This document shows, one piece after another, positions 9,385 through 18,585 of a DNA stretch of 64,000 nucleotides. The notes beneath the pieces are model-generated. The model worked only from the letters and a program-made list of their open reading frames with translations, had not been told where the DNA came from and made no database searches. The position numbers and the translations under genes were made by a program. Position 1 is the stretch's first letter, and each line of letters starts with the position of its first letter. Origin of the DNA: an uncultured Pelagibacteraceae bacterium (lineage in GTDB: Bacteria; Pseudomonadota; Alphaproteobacteria; Pelagibacterales; Pelagibacteraceae). The stretch is from the NCBI GenBank assembly GCA_902635335.1, contig CACPNO010000002.1, forward strand, positions 1 to 64,000. The letters run 5' to 3'.

Positions 9385-10982
9385 CTAGCATCTTCTATTA
9401 TCATATCCGCTGCTTTTTCAGCAATCATAATAGTAGGTGCATTAGTATTTCCTGATGTTATCGATGGCATAACAGATGCATCAACAATTCTTAAATTTTT
9501 CAAGCCATGAGCCACTAATCTATCAGATACGACTGCATTTTCATCGGAACCCATCCTACAAGTACTTACAGGGTGAAAAATAGTACTGCAAAATTTTCCA
9601 GCCTCTTTAGCTAATTCCTCATTATCTGTGATATGAATACCAGGTCTATATTCCTCTGGTTCATATTTTTTGTATGCTTTAGAATTCATTACAATGTTTC
9701 TTGTAATTTTTAATGCTTTACCTGCAATTTCTCTGTCTTCATCTGTAGACAAATAATTCATTTTAATTTTTGGGGAAACTCTTGTATCTGACGATTTTAG
9801 TTCAATAGAACCTCTACTTGTGGGTCTTACATTGGTTATGCTAGGAGTAAATGCTGTAAATTTATGCAGTGATCCTTTGCCTAATACATCTGTACTAGCA
9901 GGAGACACGTGAAACTGTAAATTAGGAGTTGCCAGGTGTGGATCACTTTTGACAAAGCCACATAAATAACTAGCCCCAACAGTAAGTGGTCCTTTTCTAA
10001 ATAAAAGATATTTAAGTCCTGTCATAAATTTTTTAGTCATACTGTAATAAATATCATTTAAACTCTCTAAATTTTTGACTTTGTAAACTGGTCTGAGCAT
10101 TAAATGGTCAGTTAAATTCATGCCTACTCCAGGGTGATCTTTAACAACATTTACGTTATTTTTTTTTAACAATTCACCTGGACCAATACCTGAGGCTTGA
10201 AGAATATGAGGAGAACCAATTGTTCCAGAACTTAAAATTACTTCCTTATTTGCTTTTACAGATATTACATTGTTACCAATCCAGTAATTTACTTTGTCTG
10301 CTTTTTTATTATCGAACTCAATATTCTTAACATGAGCATTTGTAACAACTTTTAAATTCTTTCTTTTTTTTACAGGATTTAGATATCCAACTGCCGTGCT
10401 ACATCTCAGTCCATTTCTAACCGTAAAAGGAAAATAACCCATGCCCTCGTTATCTCCATTATTAAAATCATCAGTTCTTTTATGACCAAACTCTTCTGCT
10501 GCATCCATAAAAAGATCACACACTTTAAATGTACCTCTTATTTCTTGAACAGCTAAGGGACCTCCAGATCCATGAAATTCATTTTCACCAAATTGAAAAT
10601 CTTCTGATTTTTTAAAATATGGAAGAACATCTTCCCAAGACCAACCAACATTACCAAGCTGTCTCCAGTAATTAAAATCATTAGACTGGCCTCTTATATA
10701 AAGCATTCCATTGATAGAGGAACTTCCACCCAATGTTTTACCTCTTGGATAAACCATTTCTCTATTATCACAATATTTCTCTCTCTCTGTTTGAAAACAC
10801 CAATCTGTTTTAGGGTTCAACATTGTCTTAAAATATCCACCTGGAATATGTATCCATGGATTAGTATCTTTGCTTCCTGCTTCAATTAATAATACCTTGT
10901 GATTAGGGTTAGTACTCAATCTGTTAGCTAAGACACAGCCTGCCGATCCTGCACCTAAAATAATATAATCAAAGTTTTCCAT
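9381..10982 (-). CDS. GMC-family FAD-dependent choline dehydrogenase-like oxidoreductase
   Basis: DYIILGAGSAGCVLANRLS, YPRGKTLGGSSSINGMLYIRGQ, C-terminal HPVSTCRMG...RIVDASVMPSITSGNTNAPTIMIAEKAADMI. Confidence 0.93.
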   Translation of the reverse strand: MENFDYIILGAGSAGCVLANRLSTNPNHKVLLIEAGSKDTNPWIHIPGGYFKTMLNPKTDWCFQTEREKYCDNREMVYPRGKTLGGSSSINGMLYIRGQSNDFNYWRQLGNVGWSWEDVLPYFKKSEDFQFGENEFHGSGGPLAVQEIRGTFKVCDLFMDAAEEFGHKRTDDFNNGDNEGMGYFPFTVRNGLRCSTAVGYLNPVKKRKNLKVVTNAHVKNIEFDNKKADKVNYWIGNNVISVKANKEVILSSGTIGSPHILQASGIGPGELLKKNNVNVVKDHPGVGMNLTDHLMLRPVYKVKNLESLNDIYYSMTKKFMTGLKYLLFRKGPLTVGASYLCGFVKSDPHLATPNLQFHVSPASTDVLGKGSLHKFTAFTPSITNVRPTSRGSIELKSSDTRVSPKIKMNYLSTDEDREIAGKALKITRNIVMNSKAYKKYEPEEYRPGIHITDNEELAKEAGKFCSTIFHPVSTCRMGSDENAVVSDRLVAHGLKNLRIVDASVMPSITSGNTNAPTIMIAEKAADMIIEDAR

Positions 10983-11064
10983 ATTAATTAAAAATAATTA
11001 AATTTTATTAAAAATCTTTTAACATATACTTTATAAATTAAATAATAAGATTAGGTAGATTAAT

Positions 11065-12660
11065 ATGAAATATTTAGACGCATTAATTATTGGTGCCGGA
11101 TTTTCAGGTTTATATCAGCTTCACTGTTTGAGAGATAAATTAAAATTAAACACTTTAGTTATCGAGGAGGGTAAAGATATTGGGGGCACGTGGTATTGGA
11201 ATACATATCCAGGAGCTCGTTGTGACTCCGAAAGTTTTACCTACGGTTTTACTTTTTCCGAAAAAATTTTTAAAAATTGGACGTGGAAAGAAAGATATCC
11301 AAAGCAAAATGTAATTTTAAAATATCTAAAATATTTTTCAAATGAACTAAAATTAAAAAAAAATATAGTTTTTAACGAAAAAGTAGTTTCAGCAAAATAT
11401 CTAGAAAAAAATAATTTATGGAAAATTCAGACAAATAATAAAAAAAAATATTACACTAAATATTTAATATGTGCTGTTGGATCTTTGTCATCTATAAATC
11501 TCCCAAAAATAAAAGGAATTAATCAGTTTAAAGGTCAATTACATCATAGTGGAAGATGGCCAAGAAAAAAAATAAACTTTAAAAACAAAATTGTAGGACA
11601 AGTAGGAACTGGTTCTACTGGAATCCAGATAGCACCTGAAATTGCAAAAAAAGCTAAAAAATTAATTTTATTTCAAAGATCACCAAACTTTAGTATTCCT
11701 GCAAGAAATAGAAAACTAACTAAAGAAAATATTAAAAATTATAAACAAAATTTCAAAAAACTCAGAAATTTTTTAAAAAGAACCCCAGGAGGGCATCCCT
11801 TTGAATTTCCTAAAAAATCTGCTTTTGATTTTAACGAGACAAAAAGAAATTTACTTTATGAAAAATCTTGGCAGCATGGAACTCTATCTTTTAGGGCAAC
11901 ATTTAATGATATAGTAAAAAATATCAAAGCAAATCAAACAGCAGTTAACTTTATAAAGAGTAAAATATATTCAACAGTAAAAAATAAAAAATATGCTGAT
12001 ATATTAACTAATTTTGACCATCCTTTTACAGCTAAAAGACCTACTTTAAATACAAATTATTATGAGATGTTTAATAAAAAAAATGTCGAATTGGTTGACT
12101 TAAAACAAAGTCCAATAGTTAAAATAACTAAAAGAGGCATCAAAACTAAAAAAAGTGAATTCATTTTGGATAAAATTATTTTTGCAACAGGTTTTGATGC
12201 ATTAACTGGATCAATTTTAAAACTAAATATAACTGGTAAAAAAGGTATAAGTTTATCTAAATTTTGGAGCAAAGGTCCTAAAAGCTTCTTAGGTCTTCTT
12301 GTTCCAAATTTTCCAAATTTATTTATTGTGAGTGGGCCTGGCAGCCCATCAGTTTTAACAAATGTTCCAGTGCAAATAGAGCAACATGTTAAATGGATTA
12401 CAAATTGCATTAAATATTTAGAAAAAAATAAAAAAAAAAGGATTGAAACTAGCAATCTTGCAGCAAAAAAATGGAAAAAAGAAATTATGAATTCAGTTAA
12501 AAAAACATTGTTCATGAAAGCTAAAAGCTCATGGTATAAAGGCGACAATATACCTAGTAAACCAAAGACCTTTTTACCTTATCCTGGTGGAATGCCAAAA
12601 TATAAAAATGAATGCATAAAAGTTGAAAAGAACAAATATAAAGAATTAAAAATATCCTAA
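11065..12660 (+). CDS. Baeyer-Villiger-type flavin monooxygenase
   Basis: Two Rossmann motifs (GAGFSGLYQ; GTGSTGIQ) flanking FKGQLHHSGRWP, which fits the BVMO fingerprint FxGxxxHxxxWP. Confidence 0.92.
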   Translation: MKYLDALIIGAGFSGLYQLHCLRDKLKLNTLVIEEGKDIGGTWYWNTYPGARCDSESFTYGFTFSEKIFKNWTWKERYPKQNVILKYLKYFSNELKLKKNIVFNEKVVSAKYLEKNNLWKIQTNNKKKYYTKYLICAVGSLSSINLPKIKGINQFKGQLHHSGRWPRKKINFKNKIVGQVGTGSTGIQIAPEIAKKAKKLILFQRSPNFSIPARNRKLTKENIKNYKQNFKKLRNFLKRTPGGHPFEFPKKSAFDFNETKRNLLYEKSWQHGTLSFRATFNDIVKNIKANQTAVNFIKSKIYSTVKNKKYADILTNFDHPFTAKRPTLNTNYYEMFNKKNVELVDLKQSPIVKITKRGIKTKKSEFILDKIIFATGFDALTGSILKLNITGKKGISLSKFWSKGPKSFLGLLVPNFPNLFIVSGPGSPSVLTNVPVQIEQHVKWITNCIKYLEKNKKKRIETSNLAAKKWKKEIMNSVKKTLFMKAKSSWYKGDNIPSKPKTFLPYPGGMPKYKNECIKVEKNKYKELKIS

Positions 12661-12661
12661 A

Positions 12662-13405
12662 ATGAGAACTGTAAAATTTTTAATAGTATATTTAATTTTA
12701 ACAACCAATTTACTTTCAGCAGAGATAGAAATTTTAGTTGATAAACCAGGTGAGGGAAAAAAAATTATTAATCATTCTTGGGTACAAATTGAATATACTG
12801 GTTCATTTATTGATGGAAAAGTTTTTGATACTAATGTTGGAAAAGATAGACCTTTAGTGGTTCAAATAGGAATGAGAGAAGTTATACCTGGTTTTGAAAT
12901 GGGTATAGTTGGTACAAATAAAGGTACAATCAGAAAAATTAAAATTCCCTCAGAATTGGCATATGGTTCTTCAGGAGCTGGAGGTGTGATACCTCCAAAT
13001 TCAGATCTTATTTTTGAATTTAAGATTATTGATGTTTTGGATCCAAATTATAATTTAATTTCATCTGATCAATTAAAAAATTTATTAGATAATAATGCAG
13101 TTGTTTTAGATATTCGAACAGACGATCAATGGAAAAAAACTGGTGTAATTAAAGGATCATTTCAAGAGACTGCGTTCGATAAAAATGGAAAATTTAATGT
13201 TTATTTAATGGATAGAGTTAGAGCTTTAGCTGGCGCAGAGTCACAAAATATTGAAATTATTTTCGTTAGTAATGATGGAGAGACTGCATCAATTTTAGGT
13301 AATGCCTTTGCAGAGGACCTCGGTTTTAAAAATGTATACGTTTTAAAGGGCGGAATAAAAGCTTGGATTAGCGAGGAAAAAGCATTAGTTTCCTTTTTAA
13401 AATAA
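12662..13405 (+). CDS. Exported FKBP-type peptidyl-prolyl isomerase fused to rhodanese-like domain
   Basis: Signal peptide; FKBP core IEYTGSFIDGKVFDTNVGKDRPLVVQIG...PSELAYGSSGAGGVIPPNSDLIFEFKIIDV; C-terminal LDIRTDDQWKKTGVIKGS...VYVLKGGIKAWISE. Confidence 0.9.
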   Translation: MRTVKFLIVYLILTTNLLSAEIEILVDKPGEGKKIINHSWVQIEYTGSFIDGKVFDTNVGKDRPLVVQIGMREVIPGFEMGIVGTNKGTIRKIKIPSELAYGSSGAGGVIPPNSDLIFEFKIIDVLDPNYNLISSDQLKNLLDNNAVVLDIRTDDQWKKTGVIKGSFQETAFDKNGKFNVYLMDRVRALAGAESQNIEIIFVSNDGETASILGNAFAEDLGFKNVYVLKGGIKAWISEEKALVSFLK

Positions 13406-13423
13406 CGTCAAGTCATTTAAAAA

Positions 13424-14203
13424 ATGAAGCTTAAAGATAGAGTAGCAATAGTTACAGGTGGAGGCAAAGGTATAGGCGAAGAAATTTGCTTAGGTCTAGC
13501 AAAAGAGGGCGCTAAGATTGTTATAGCAGAAATAGATATTACAAATTCAGAAAATGCTAAAAAAAAGATTCTAGATACAGGCAGTGAAGCAATAATCGTT
13601 AAAACTGACGTCTCTAAAAAAGATAGTATTAATGAAATGGTAGAAAAAACCATTCAAACATTTGGAAAAATTGATATCCTTATAAATAACGCAGGCATAA
13701 GACATGTAAAAAAATTGTTAGATCATTCTAAACAGGACTGGGACGATATGATTTCAGTTAATCTTACAGCACCATTTCTTGCAAGTCAGGCTGTAATTCC
13801 TCACATGATTAAAAACGGTAAGGGAAAAATTATAAACTTTGGCTCTATAGCTAGTTTTATGGGTAGACCTGATAGAGTAGGTTATGTTGCAGCTAAAAGT
13901 GGGGTGCTAGGCTTAACGAGAGCATTGTCAGTTGATCTTACTGGAAAAAATATAAACGTTAACACTATTTGTCCTGGATTAATATCAACTCCTTTCAACC
14001 AAAAATATGCTGAAGATCCAAAACATGGCGAAGCCTGGGGAAAAGAAACAGTTGTAGGAAGATGGGGGCAACCAAAAGATATTGTAGGAGCAGCAGTATT
14101 TTTATCAAGTGATGAATCAGATTTTATAAACGGATCTGAGATTAAAATTGATGGTGGATGGCTTTCCTCTAAGGTTCGAAAAGGAGAGTTAGATAATGAA
14201 TAA
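13424..14203 (+). CDS. SDR-family oxidoreductase
   Basis: VTGGGKGIGEEICLGLAKEGA, NNAGIRH, YVAAKSGVLGLTRAL. Confidence 0.92.
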   Translation: MKLKDRVAIVTGGGKGIGEEICLGLAKEGAKIVIAEIDITNSENAKKKILDTGSEAIIVKTDVSKKDSINEMVEKTIQTFGKIDILINNAGIRHVKKLLDHSKQDWDDMISVNLTAPFLASQAVIPHMIKNGKGKIINFGSIASFMGRPDRVGYVAAKSGVLGLTRALSVDLTGKNINVNTICPGLISTPFNQKYAEDPKHGEAWGKETVVGRWGQPKDIVGAAVFLSSDESDFINGSEIKIDGGWLSSKVRKGELDNE

Positions 14204-15713
14204 TTTTGAAAAAAATTATGAATTAGCTCTTAATAATGCAAAAAGATTATCAGATAAAATTTTAATAGATGGTAAATTAATTTCTGCTCAAACTAATAAA
14301 AAAATACCTGTTTTAAATCCTAGCACAGGAGAGAATATTGGTTCAGCACCACAATGTGATAAGAATGATGTTAATATTGCAGTCGAGTCTGCTCTTAAAG
14401 CATTTCAAAAATGGAAAAAAATACCAGCACGTGAAAGAGGAAAGATGGTTGCTGCAGGTGCGAAGAGATTAGAGGAAAGAAAATCTGAAATTGAGACATT
14501 GCTTTCATTAGATACTGGTAATGCTTTAAGAACTCAAGCTGTGCCAGAAACCGCTGCATCTATTGAGCTAACAAATATGTTTGCAGGCCTATCAGGAGAG
14601 TTAAAGGGCGAGAATTATCCACCTAATATCCCAAATACCATTCATTATACAACAAGAGATCCAATTGGTGTCGTTTGTGCAATTGTACCATGGAATGCTC
14701 CTTTATTTTTAACAGTTGCTAAAATTGCTCCAGCAATAGTTGCTGGTAACAGCGTTGTGTTAAAAACAGCTGAACAAGCACCTTTTTGCGCTTTACTGTT
14801 ATCTGAAATATTCCAACAAGAACTGCCGCCTGGAGTTTTAAATGTTATTTCAGGGTACGGAGAAGAGTGTGGTGAACCTTTGGTAAGTCATGAAATGGTA
14901 AGAAAAGTCACTTTTACGGGATCTTTCTCTGTTGGAAAAATCATTGCTGAAAAAGCTGCTCCGAAATTATGTCCTGTTACTTTAGAACTTGGTGGGAAAA
15001 ATCCAAATATAATAATGAGTGACGCTGATTTAGATATTGCAATTCAAGGTGTAATTGATGGCATGAGGTATACCCGTCAAGGACAAGCATGTACTGCGGG
15101 GTCTAGAGTTTACATTCAGGAAAAAATTTATGATAAAGTTATCAATGGTGCAGTTGAAAAACTAAGTAAACTAAAAATGGGAAATGCTTTAGATGAAGGA
15201 TCTGATATTGGAGCGATTATCTCAGAGGAGCAACTAAAAAGAACTTTGCATTATATGGATATAGCAAAACAAAATTCTTCAGCTAAAGTTTTACATGGTG
15301 GTAATCAACCGACAGGTGGTGATTATAAAAATGGTTTCTTTTATGAGCCTACACTTATGTCAGGGGTGCCAGTAGACTCACCTGTTTGTCAGGAAGAGAT
15401 TTTTGGGCCAGTAGCTTGTGCTATTCCATTTAAAACATTTGAAGAGGTAATGAAAAGTGCGAACGATACACCATTTGGATTATCAGCTGTACTTTGGACT
15501 CAAAATTTGTCTAGAGCTCTAGAGTTTGTTGAAGATATTGAAGCAGGATTTGTTCAAGTAAACCAATGCGTTGCTCCAAGAGCAAATGTATCTTATGGTG
15601 GTTTAAAAATGAGTGGTCTAGGTAAAGAATATGCGTTTGATAGTATGATAAATCATTTTACTCAAAGTAAAACAGTTTTGATAAATCGAGGAAAATCAAA
15701 TATAGATAGTTGA
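14196..15713 (+). CDS. NAD(P)-dependent aldehyde dehydrogenase
   Basis: VTLELGGKNPNIIMSDADLD, active-site Cys region RQGQACTAGSRV, EEIFGPVACAIPF. Confidence 0.93.
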   Translation: MNNFEKNYELALNNAKRLSDKILIDGKLISAQTNKKIPVLNPSTGENIGSAPQCDKNDVNIAVESALKAFQKWKKIPARERGKMVAAGAKRLEERKSEIETLLSLDTGNALRTQAVPETAASIELTNMFAGLSGELKGENYPPNIPNTIHYTTRDPIGVVCAIVPWNAPLFLTVAKIAPAIVAGNSVVLKTAEQAPFCALLLSEIFQQELPPGVLNVISGYGEECGEPLVSHEMVRKVTFTGSFSVGKIIAEKAAPKLCPVTLELGGKNPNIIMSDADLDIAIQGVIDGMRYTRQGQACTAGSRVYIQEKIYDKVINGAVEKLSKLKMGNALDEGSDIGAIISEEQLKRTLHYMDIAKQNSSAKVLHGGNQPTGGDYKNGFFYEPTLMSGVPVDSPVCQEEIFGPVACAIPFKTFEEVMKSANDTPFGLSAVLWTQNLSRALEFVEDIEAGFVQVNQCVAPRANVSYGGLKMSGLGKEYAFDSMINHFTQSKTVLINRGKSNIDS

Positions 15714-16642
15714 ATATGACAGATCAAATTGCTTTCATAGGAGTTGGAAATATGGGTAATCCAATGGCTTACCAGTTAGTTAAAGCTGGAAAAAAAGTTA
15801 AAGCTTATGATGTTTCTCCTGAAATGATACAAAAAGCAAAAGAAGCAAATTTAAACGTAGTAGAAACTTTAGATGAAGTATTCGAGGGTGCAAATTTTAT
15901 AATTTCAATGTTACCTGAGGGAAAACATGTTAAGTCACTTTTTTTAGGTGAGAAAGGAATAATCGATAAAATATCAAAAGATGCATTAATTATTGATTGT
16001 TCAACAATCGATATAGAAACTTCTTTATTACTCGGCAAAGAAGCTAAAAGTAGAGGTATCAAAATGATTGATGCACCTGTTACAGGAGGTGTTATGGGTG
16101 CAAGAGTAGGCAAACTCAATTTTTTAGTTGGTGGAGATGACGAGTCTGTAAACTTAGCAAGACCATTAATGGACATTATGGGTCAAAAAATTTTGCACGC
16201 TGGACCCCAAGGAAGCGGTGTTGGAGTTAAAATCTGTAATAATATGTCCTTAGGTATTTCAATGATAGCTGCATCAGAGGCATTAATGTTAGCAAAAAGA
16301 CTAAAGATGGATTTAAAAAAAGTCCATGAAATAATGAAAAATGCATCTGGAAATAATTGGGCCCTATCGACTTACACTCCCTTACCGAATTTAACAGATG
16401 GCGTTCCTTCAAACAATAAATACAGACCTGGTTTTTCTGCTGCAATGATGACAAAAGATTTAAAATTAGCAAATGATGCTGCAAAATCAGTTAGCGCATC
16501 AACCCCTTTAGGAAAACATGCTTTAGAAATTTTTTCGGAATTTTGTAATGAGGGAGAGTCTGAAACTGATTATTCAGGTATATCAAAAAAAATTGGTGGC
16601 GATGCTTGGGATTACCCTTTTGACCCAAAAGGCAAAGATTAG
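15710..16642 (+). CDS. mmsB: 3-hydroxyisobutyrate dehydrogenase-like NAD-dependent dehydrogenase
   Basis: GVGNMGNPMAYQLVKAG; DAPVTGGVMGARVGKLNFLVGG; VPSNNKYRPGFSAAMMTKDLKLA typical of HIBADH. Confidence 0.75.
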   Translation: MNMTDQIAFIGVGNMGNPMAYQLVKAGKKVKAYDVSPEMIQKAKEANLNVVETLDEVFEGANFIISMLPEGKHVKSLFLGEKGIIDKISKDALIIDCSTIDIETSLLLGKEAKSRGIKMIDAPVTGGVMGARVGKLNFLVGGDDESVNLARPLMDIMGQKILHAGPQGSGVGVKICNNMSLGISMIAASEALMLAKRLKMDLKKVHEIMKNASGNNWALSTYTPLPNLTDGVPSNNKYRPGFSAAMMTKDLKLANDAAKSVSASTPLGKHALEIFSEFCNEGESETDYSGISKKIGGDAWDYPFDPKGKD

Positions 16643-16725
16643 CCATTAAACCTCAAGTTGCATATTCAATTTATGTAACAATTTAACGTTTTACATTTCT
16701 CAGCCAATAATATTAACTTAGCGTA

Positions 16726-16742
16726 TTATTAAGTCTTAATAA
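16726..16742. promoter_or_regulatory. Perfect palindrome upstream of TRAP dctP, candidate operator
   Basis: TTATTAAG-T-CTTAATAA, 8-bp arms, about 20 bp before the dctP ATG. Confidence 0.4.
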
Positions 16743-16763
16743 CAATAAAGAGAGGGATATATA

Positions 16764-17852
16764 ATGAAAAAAATCACATCAATGATTTTAGCTTTAGTAT
16801 TTGCAGTTTCAGTAATTGGTTCTGCATCTGCTAAAACATTAAAAATCCAACTTACTTTTCCTAAAACATCTTACGATGGACAAATCGTAAAAATGTGGAC
16901 TGACAGAGTAACAAAATTAACTCGAGGTGAGTTAAAATTTGAACTTTTATCAAAAGGTGAAGTTGTTGGAATGAAAGAAACACTAGAAGCCGTCGACAAA
17001 GGTCTGGTAGATGGTGGTGCAGCATGGACTCACTACTGGTCAAACTATCACCCAGCTGCGATGTTATTTGGTTCGCCAGTTGCTGGTGGAGGAATTGGCT
17101 TAAGTACTAAATCTTGGTTAGCATGGTACTTCGACAATGGTGGTAAAGAGTTATACGACCAATTGTGGAACGAAATGGGAATGAATGTTAAAGGTTTTGT
17201 GATGGCATCATCTGGACCAGAAGCATTAGGTTGGTTTAAAGAGCCGATCAAGAATATGGATGATTTCAGAAAATACAGATTCAGAACTCCTCCAGGAATT
17301 CCAGGACAAACATACAAAGATATCGGAATTGCATCAGTATCTTTATCAGGTGGTGATATTTTACCAGCGCTTGAAAAAGGAACAATTGATGCTGCAGAGT
17401 GGTGTTGTCCAAAACCAGACTCAGTATTTGGTTTCCAAAAAGTTCTTAAAAACTATTATCTACAAGGTCTTCACCAAAACGTTGTAAATGGAGACATTTA
17501 CATAAATGGTGATGTTTATAATTCTTTAACTGATCATCAAAAATATGCAATGGAAGTTGCATCTGAAGCTATGATCACAAGAAATATTACAAACAGAGCT
17601 GTAGAAAACGGAAAAGCGTTAATTGATCTTACTCAGAATCATGGTGTAAAACTATGGGATACACCAGCTGATTATTTCACTGAGTACATGAACGCTGCTC
17701 AAGCTACTCTTAAAAAGAATGCAGCAGAAAATGCTTTCTTTAAACAAGTCTATGAGCACATGACTGAGCACGCAAAAGTTGTTGTACCTTTTATTGCACA
17801 AATGGAAACATCTGATGCATCAATTGGATCTGCATTTGCAGCACAACAATAA
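16764..17852 (+). CDS. dctP: TRAP transporter substrate-binding protein (DctP family, TakP-like)
   Basis: Signal peptide; YRFRTPPGIPGQTYKDIGIASVSLSGGDILPALEKGTIDAAEW; followed by DctQ and DctM genes. Confidence 0.9.
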   Translation: MKKITSMILALVFAVSVIGSASAKTLKIQLTFPKTSYDGQIVKMWTDRVTKLTRGELKFELLSKGEVVGMKETLEAVDKGLVDGGAAWTHYWSNYHPAAMLFGSPVAGGGIGLSTKSWLAWYFDNGGKELYDQLWNEMGMNVKGFVMASSGPEALGWFKEPIKNMDDFRKYRFRTPPGIPGQTYKDIGIASVSLSGGDILPALEKGTIDAAEWCCPKPDSVFGFQKVLKNYYLQGLHQNVVNGDIYINGDVYNSLTDHQKYAMEVASEAMITRNITNRAVENGKALIDLTQNHGVKLWDTPADYFTEYMNAAQATLKKNAAENAFFKQVYEHMTEHAKVVVPFIAQMETSDASIGSAFAAQQ

Positions 17853-17862
17853 GTAACATTAT

Positions 17863-17896
17863 AAAAAACGGGGATTTAACTAATCCCCGTTTTTTT
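17863..17896 (+). terminator. Rho-independent terminator between dctP and dctQ
   Basis: AAAAAACGGGGATT-taact-AATCCCCGTTTTTTT: G/C-rich perfect stem with A flank and U tract. Confidence 0.85.
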
Positions 17897-17928
17897 AACA
17901 ATTTAATTTTAAATAATATACTTGTTCA

Positions 17929-18585
17929 ATGGTTGATAAAGATAAAGAACCTAAAGTTAAAGAAAATCTAGATATTACTGACGAATTAATTGCTGAAAGA
18001 AGAACAAGTACAAAAATGCCTGAGGACATGATTCCTTGGATGGCTAAAACAATCGAATTTATTGATTCAAAAATGCTTTTATCAGGCAAAATAATAATGT
18101 GGATCACAATTCCACTTATTTATGCAATGATACATGAAGTAATTGGAAGACATTTTTTTAATAGACCTACACTTTGGTCTTTTGATATTAGCAGAATGCT
18201 AGCAGGGGCTTTGTTTATGCTTGGTGCAGCATATACATTATCAAAAGGTATTCATATAAGAGCTGACTTTCTCTACAGAAATTGGACAGTTAAAAATCAG
18301 GCTAGAGTTGATCTATTTTTATATCTTTTATTTTTTATACCAGGTTTCTTAGTATTTTTTTATGTAAGTTTTGATTATGCTTACACATCAATTTGTGGAA
18401 GATCAAATCTTGAAGAATGTTTAGGTGGAAAAGTAAGAATTCAAAGAGCAATGGACACTACATGGATGCCAATAATGTGGCCATTAAAAAGTTGTATGCC
18501 AATTGGAGCCTTTTTACTTTTAGTTCAAGGTTTTTCTGAAATACTTAAAACATATTATGCTTTTGTGAAAGGAAGATGGCCTTAA
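17929..18585 (+). CDS. dctQ: TRAP transporter small permease (DctQ)
   Basis: Four-TM protein, LAGALFMLGAAYTLSKGIHIRADFLYRNW; overlaps dctM. Confidence 0.88.
   Translation: MVDKDKEPKVKENLDITDELIAERRTSTKMPEDMIPWMAKTIEFIDSKMLLSGKIIMWITIPLIYAMIHEVIGRHFFNRPTLWSFDISRMLAGALFMLGAAYTLSKGIHIRADFLYRNWTVKNQARVDLFLYLLFFIPGFLVFFYVSFDYAYTSICGRSNLEECLGGKVRIQRAMDTTWMPIMWPLKSCMPIGAFLLLVQGFSEILKTYYAFVKGRWP

Noticed and set aside
12060-12548. 162-aa antisense ORF within BVMO gene
   Set aside because: Opposite a clearly coding frame; Phe/Leu-rich composition expected from antisense of Lys-rich codons.
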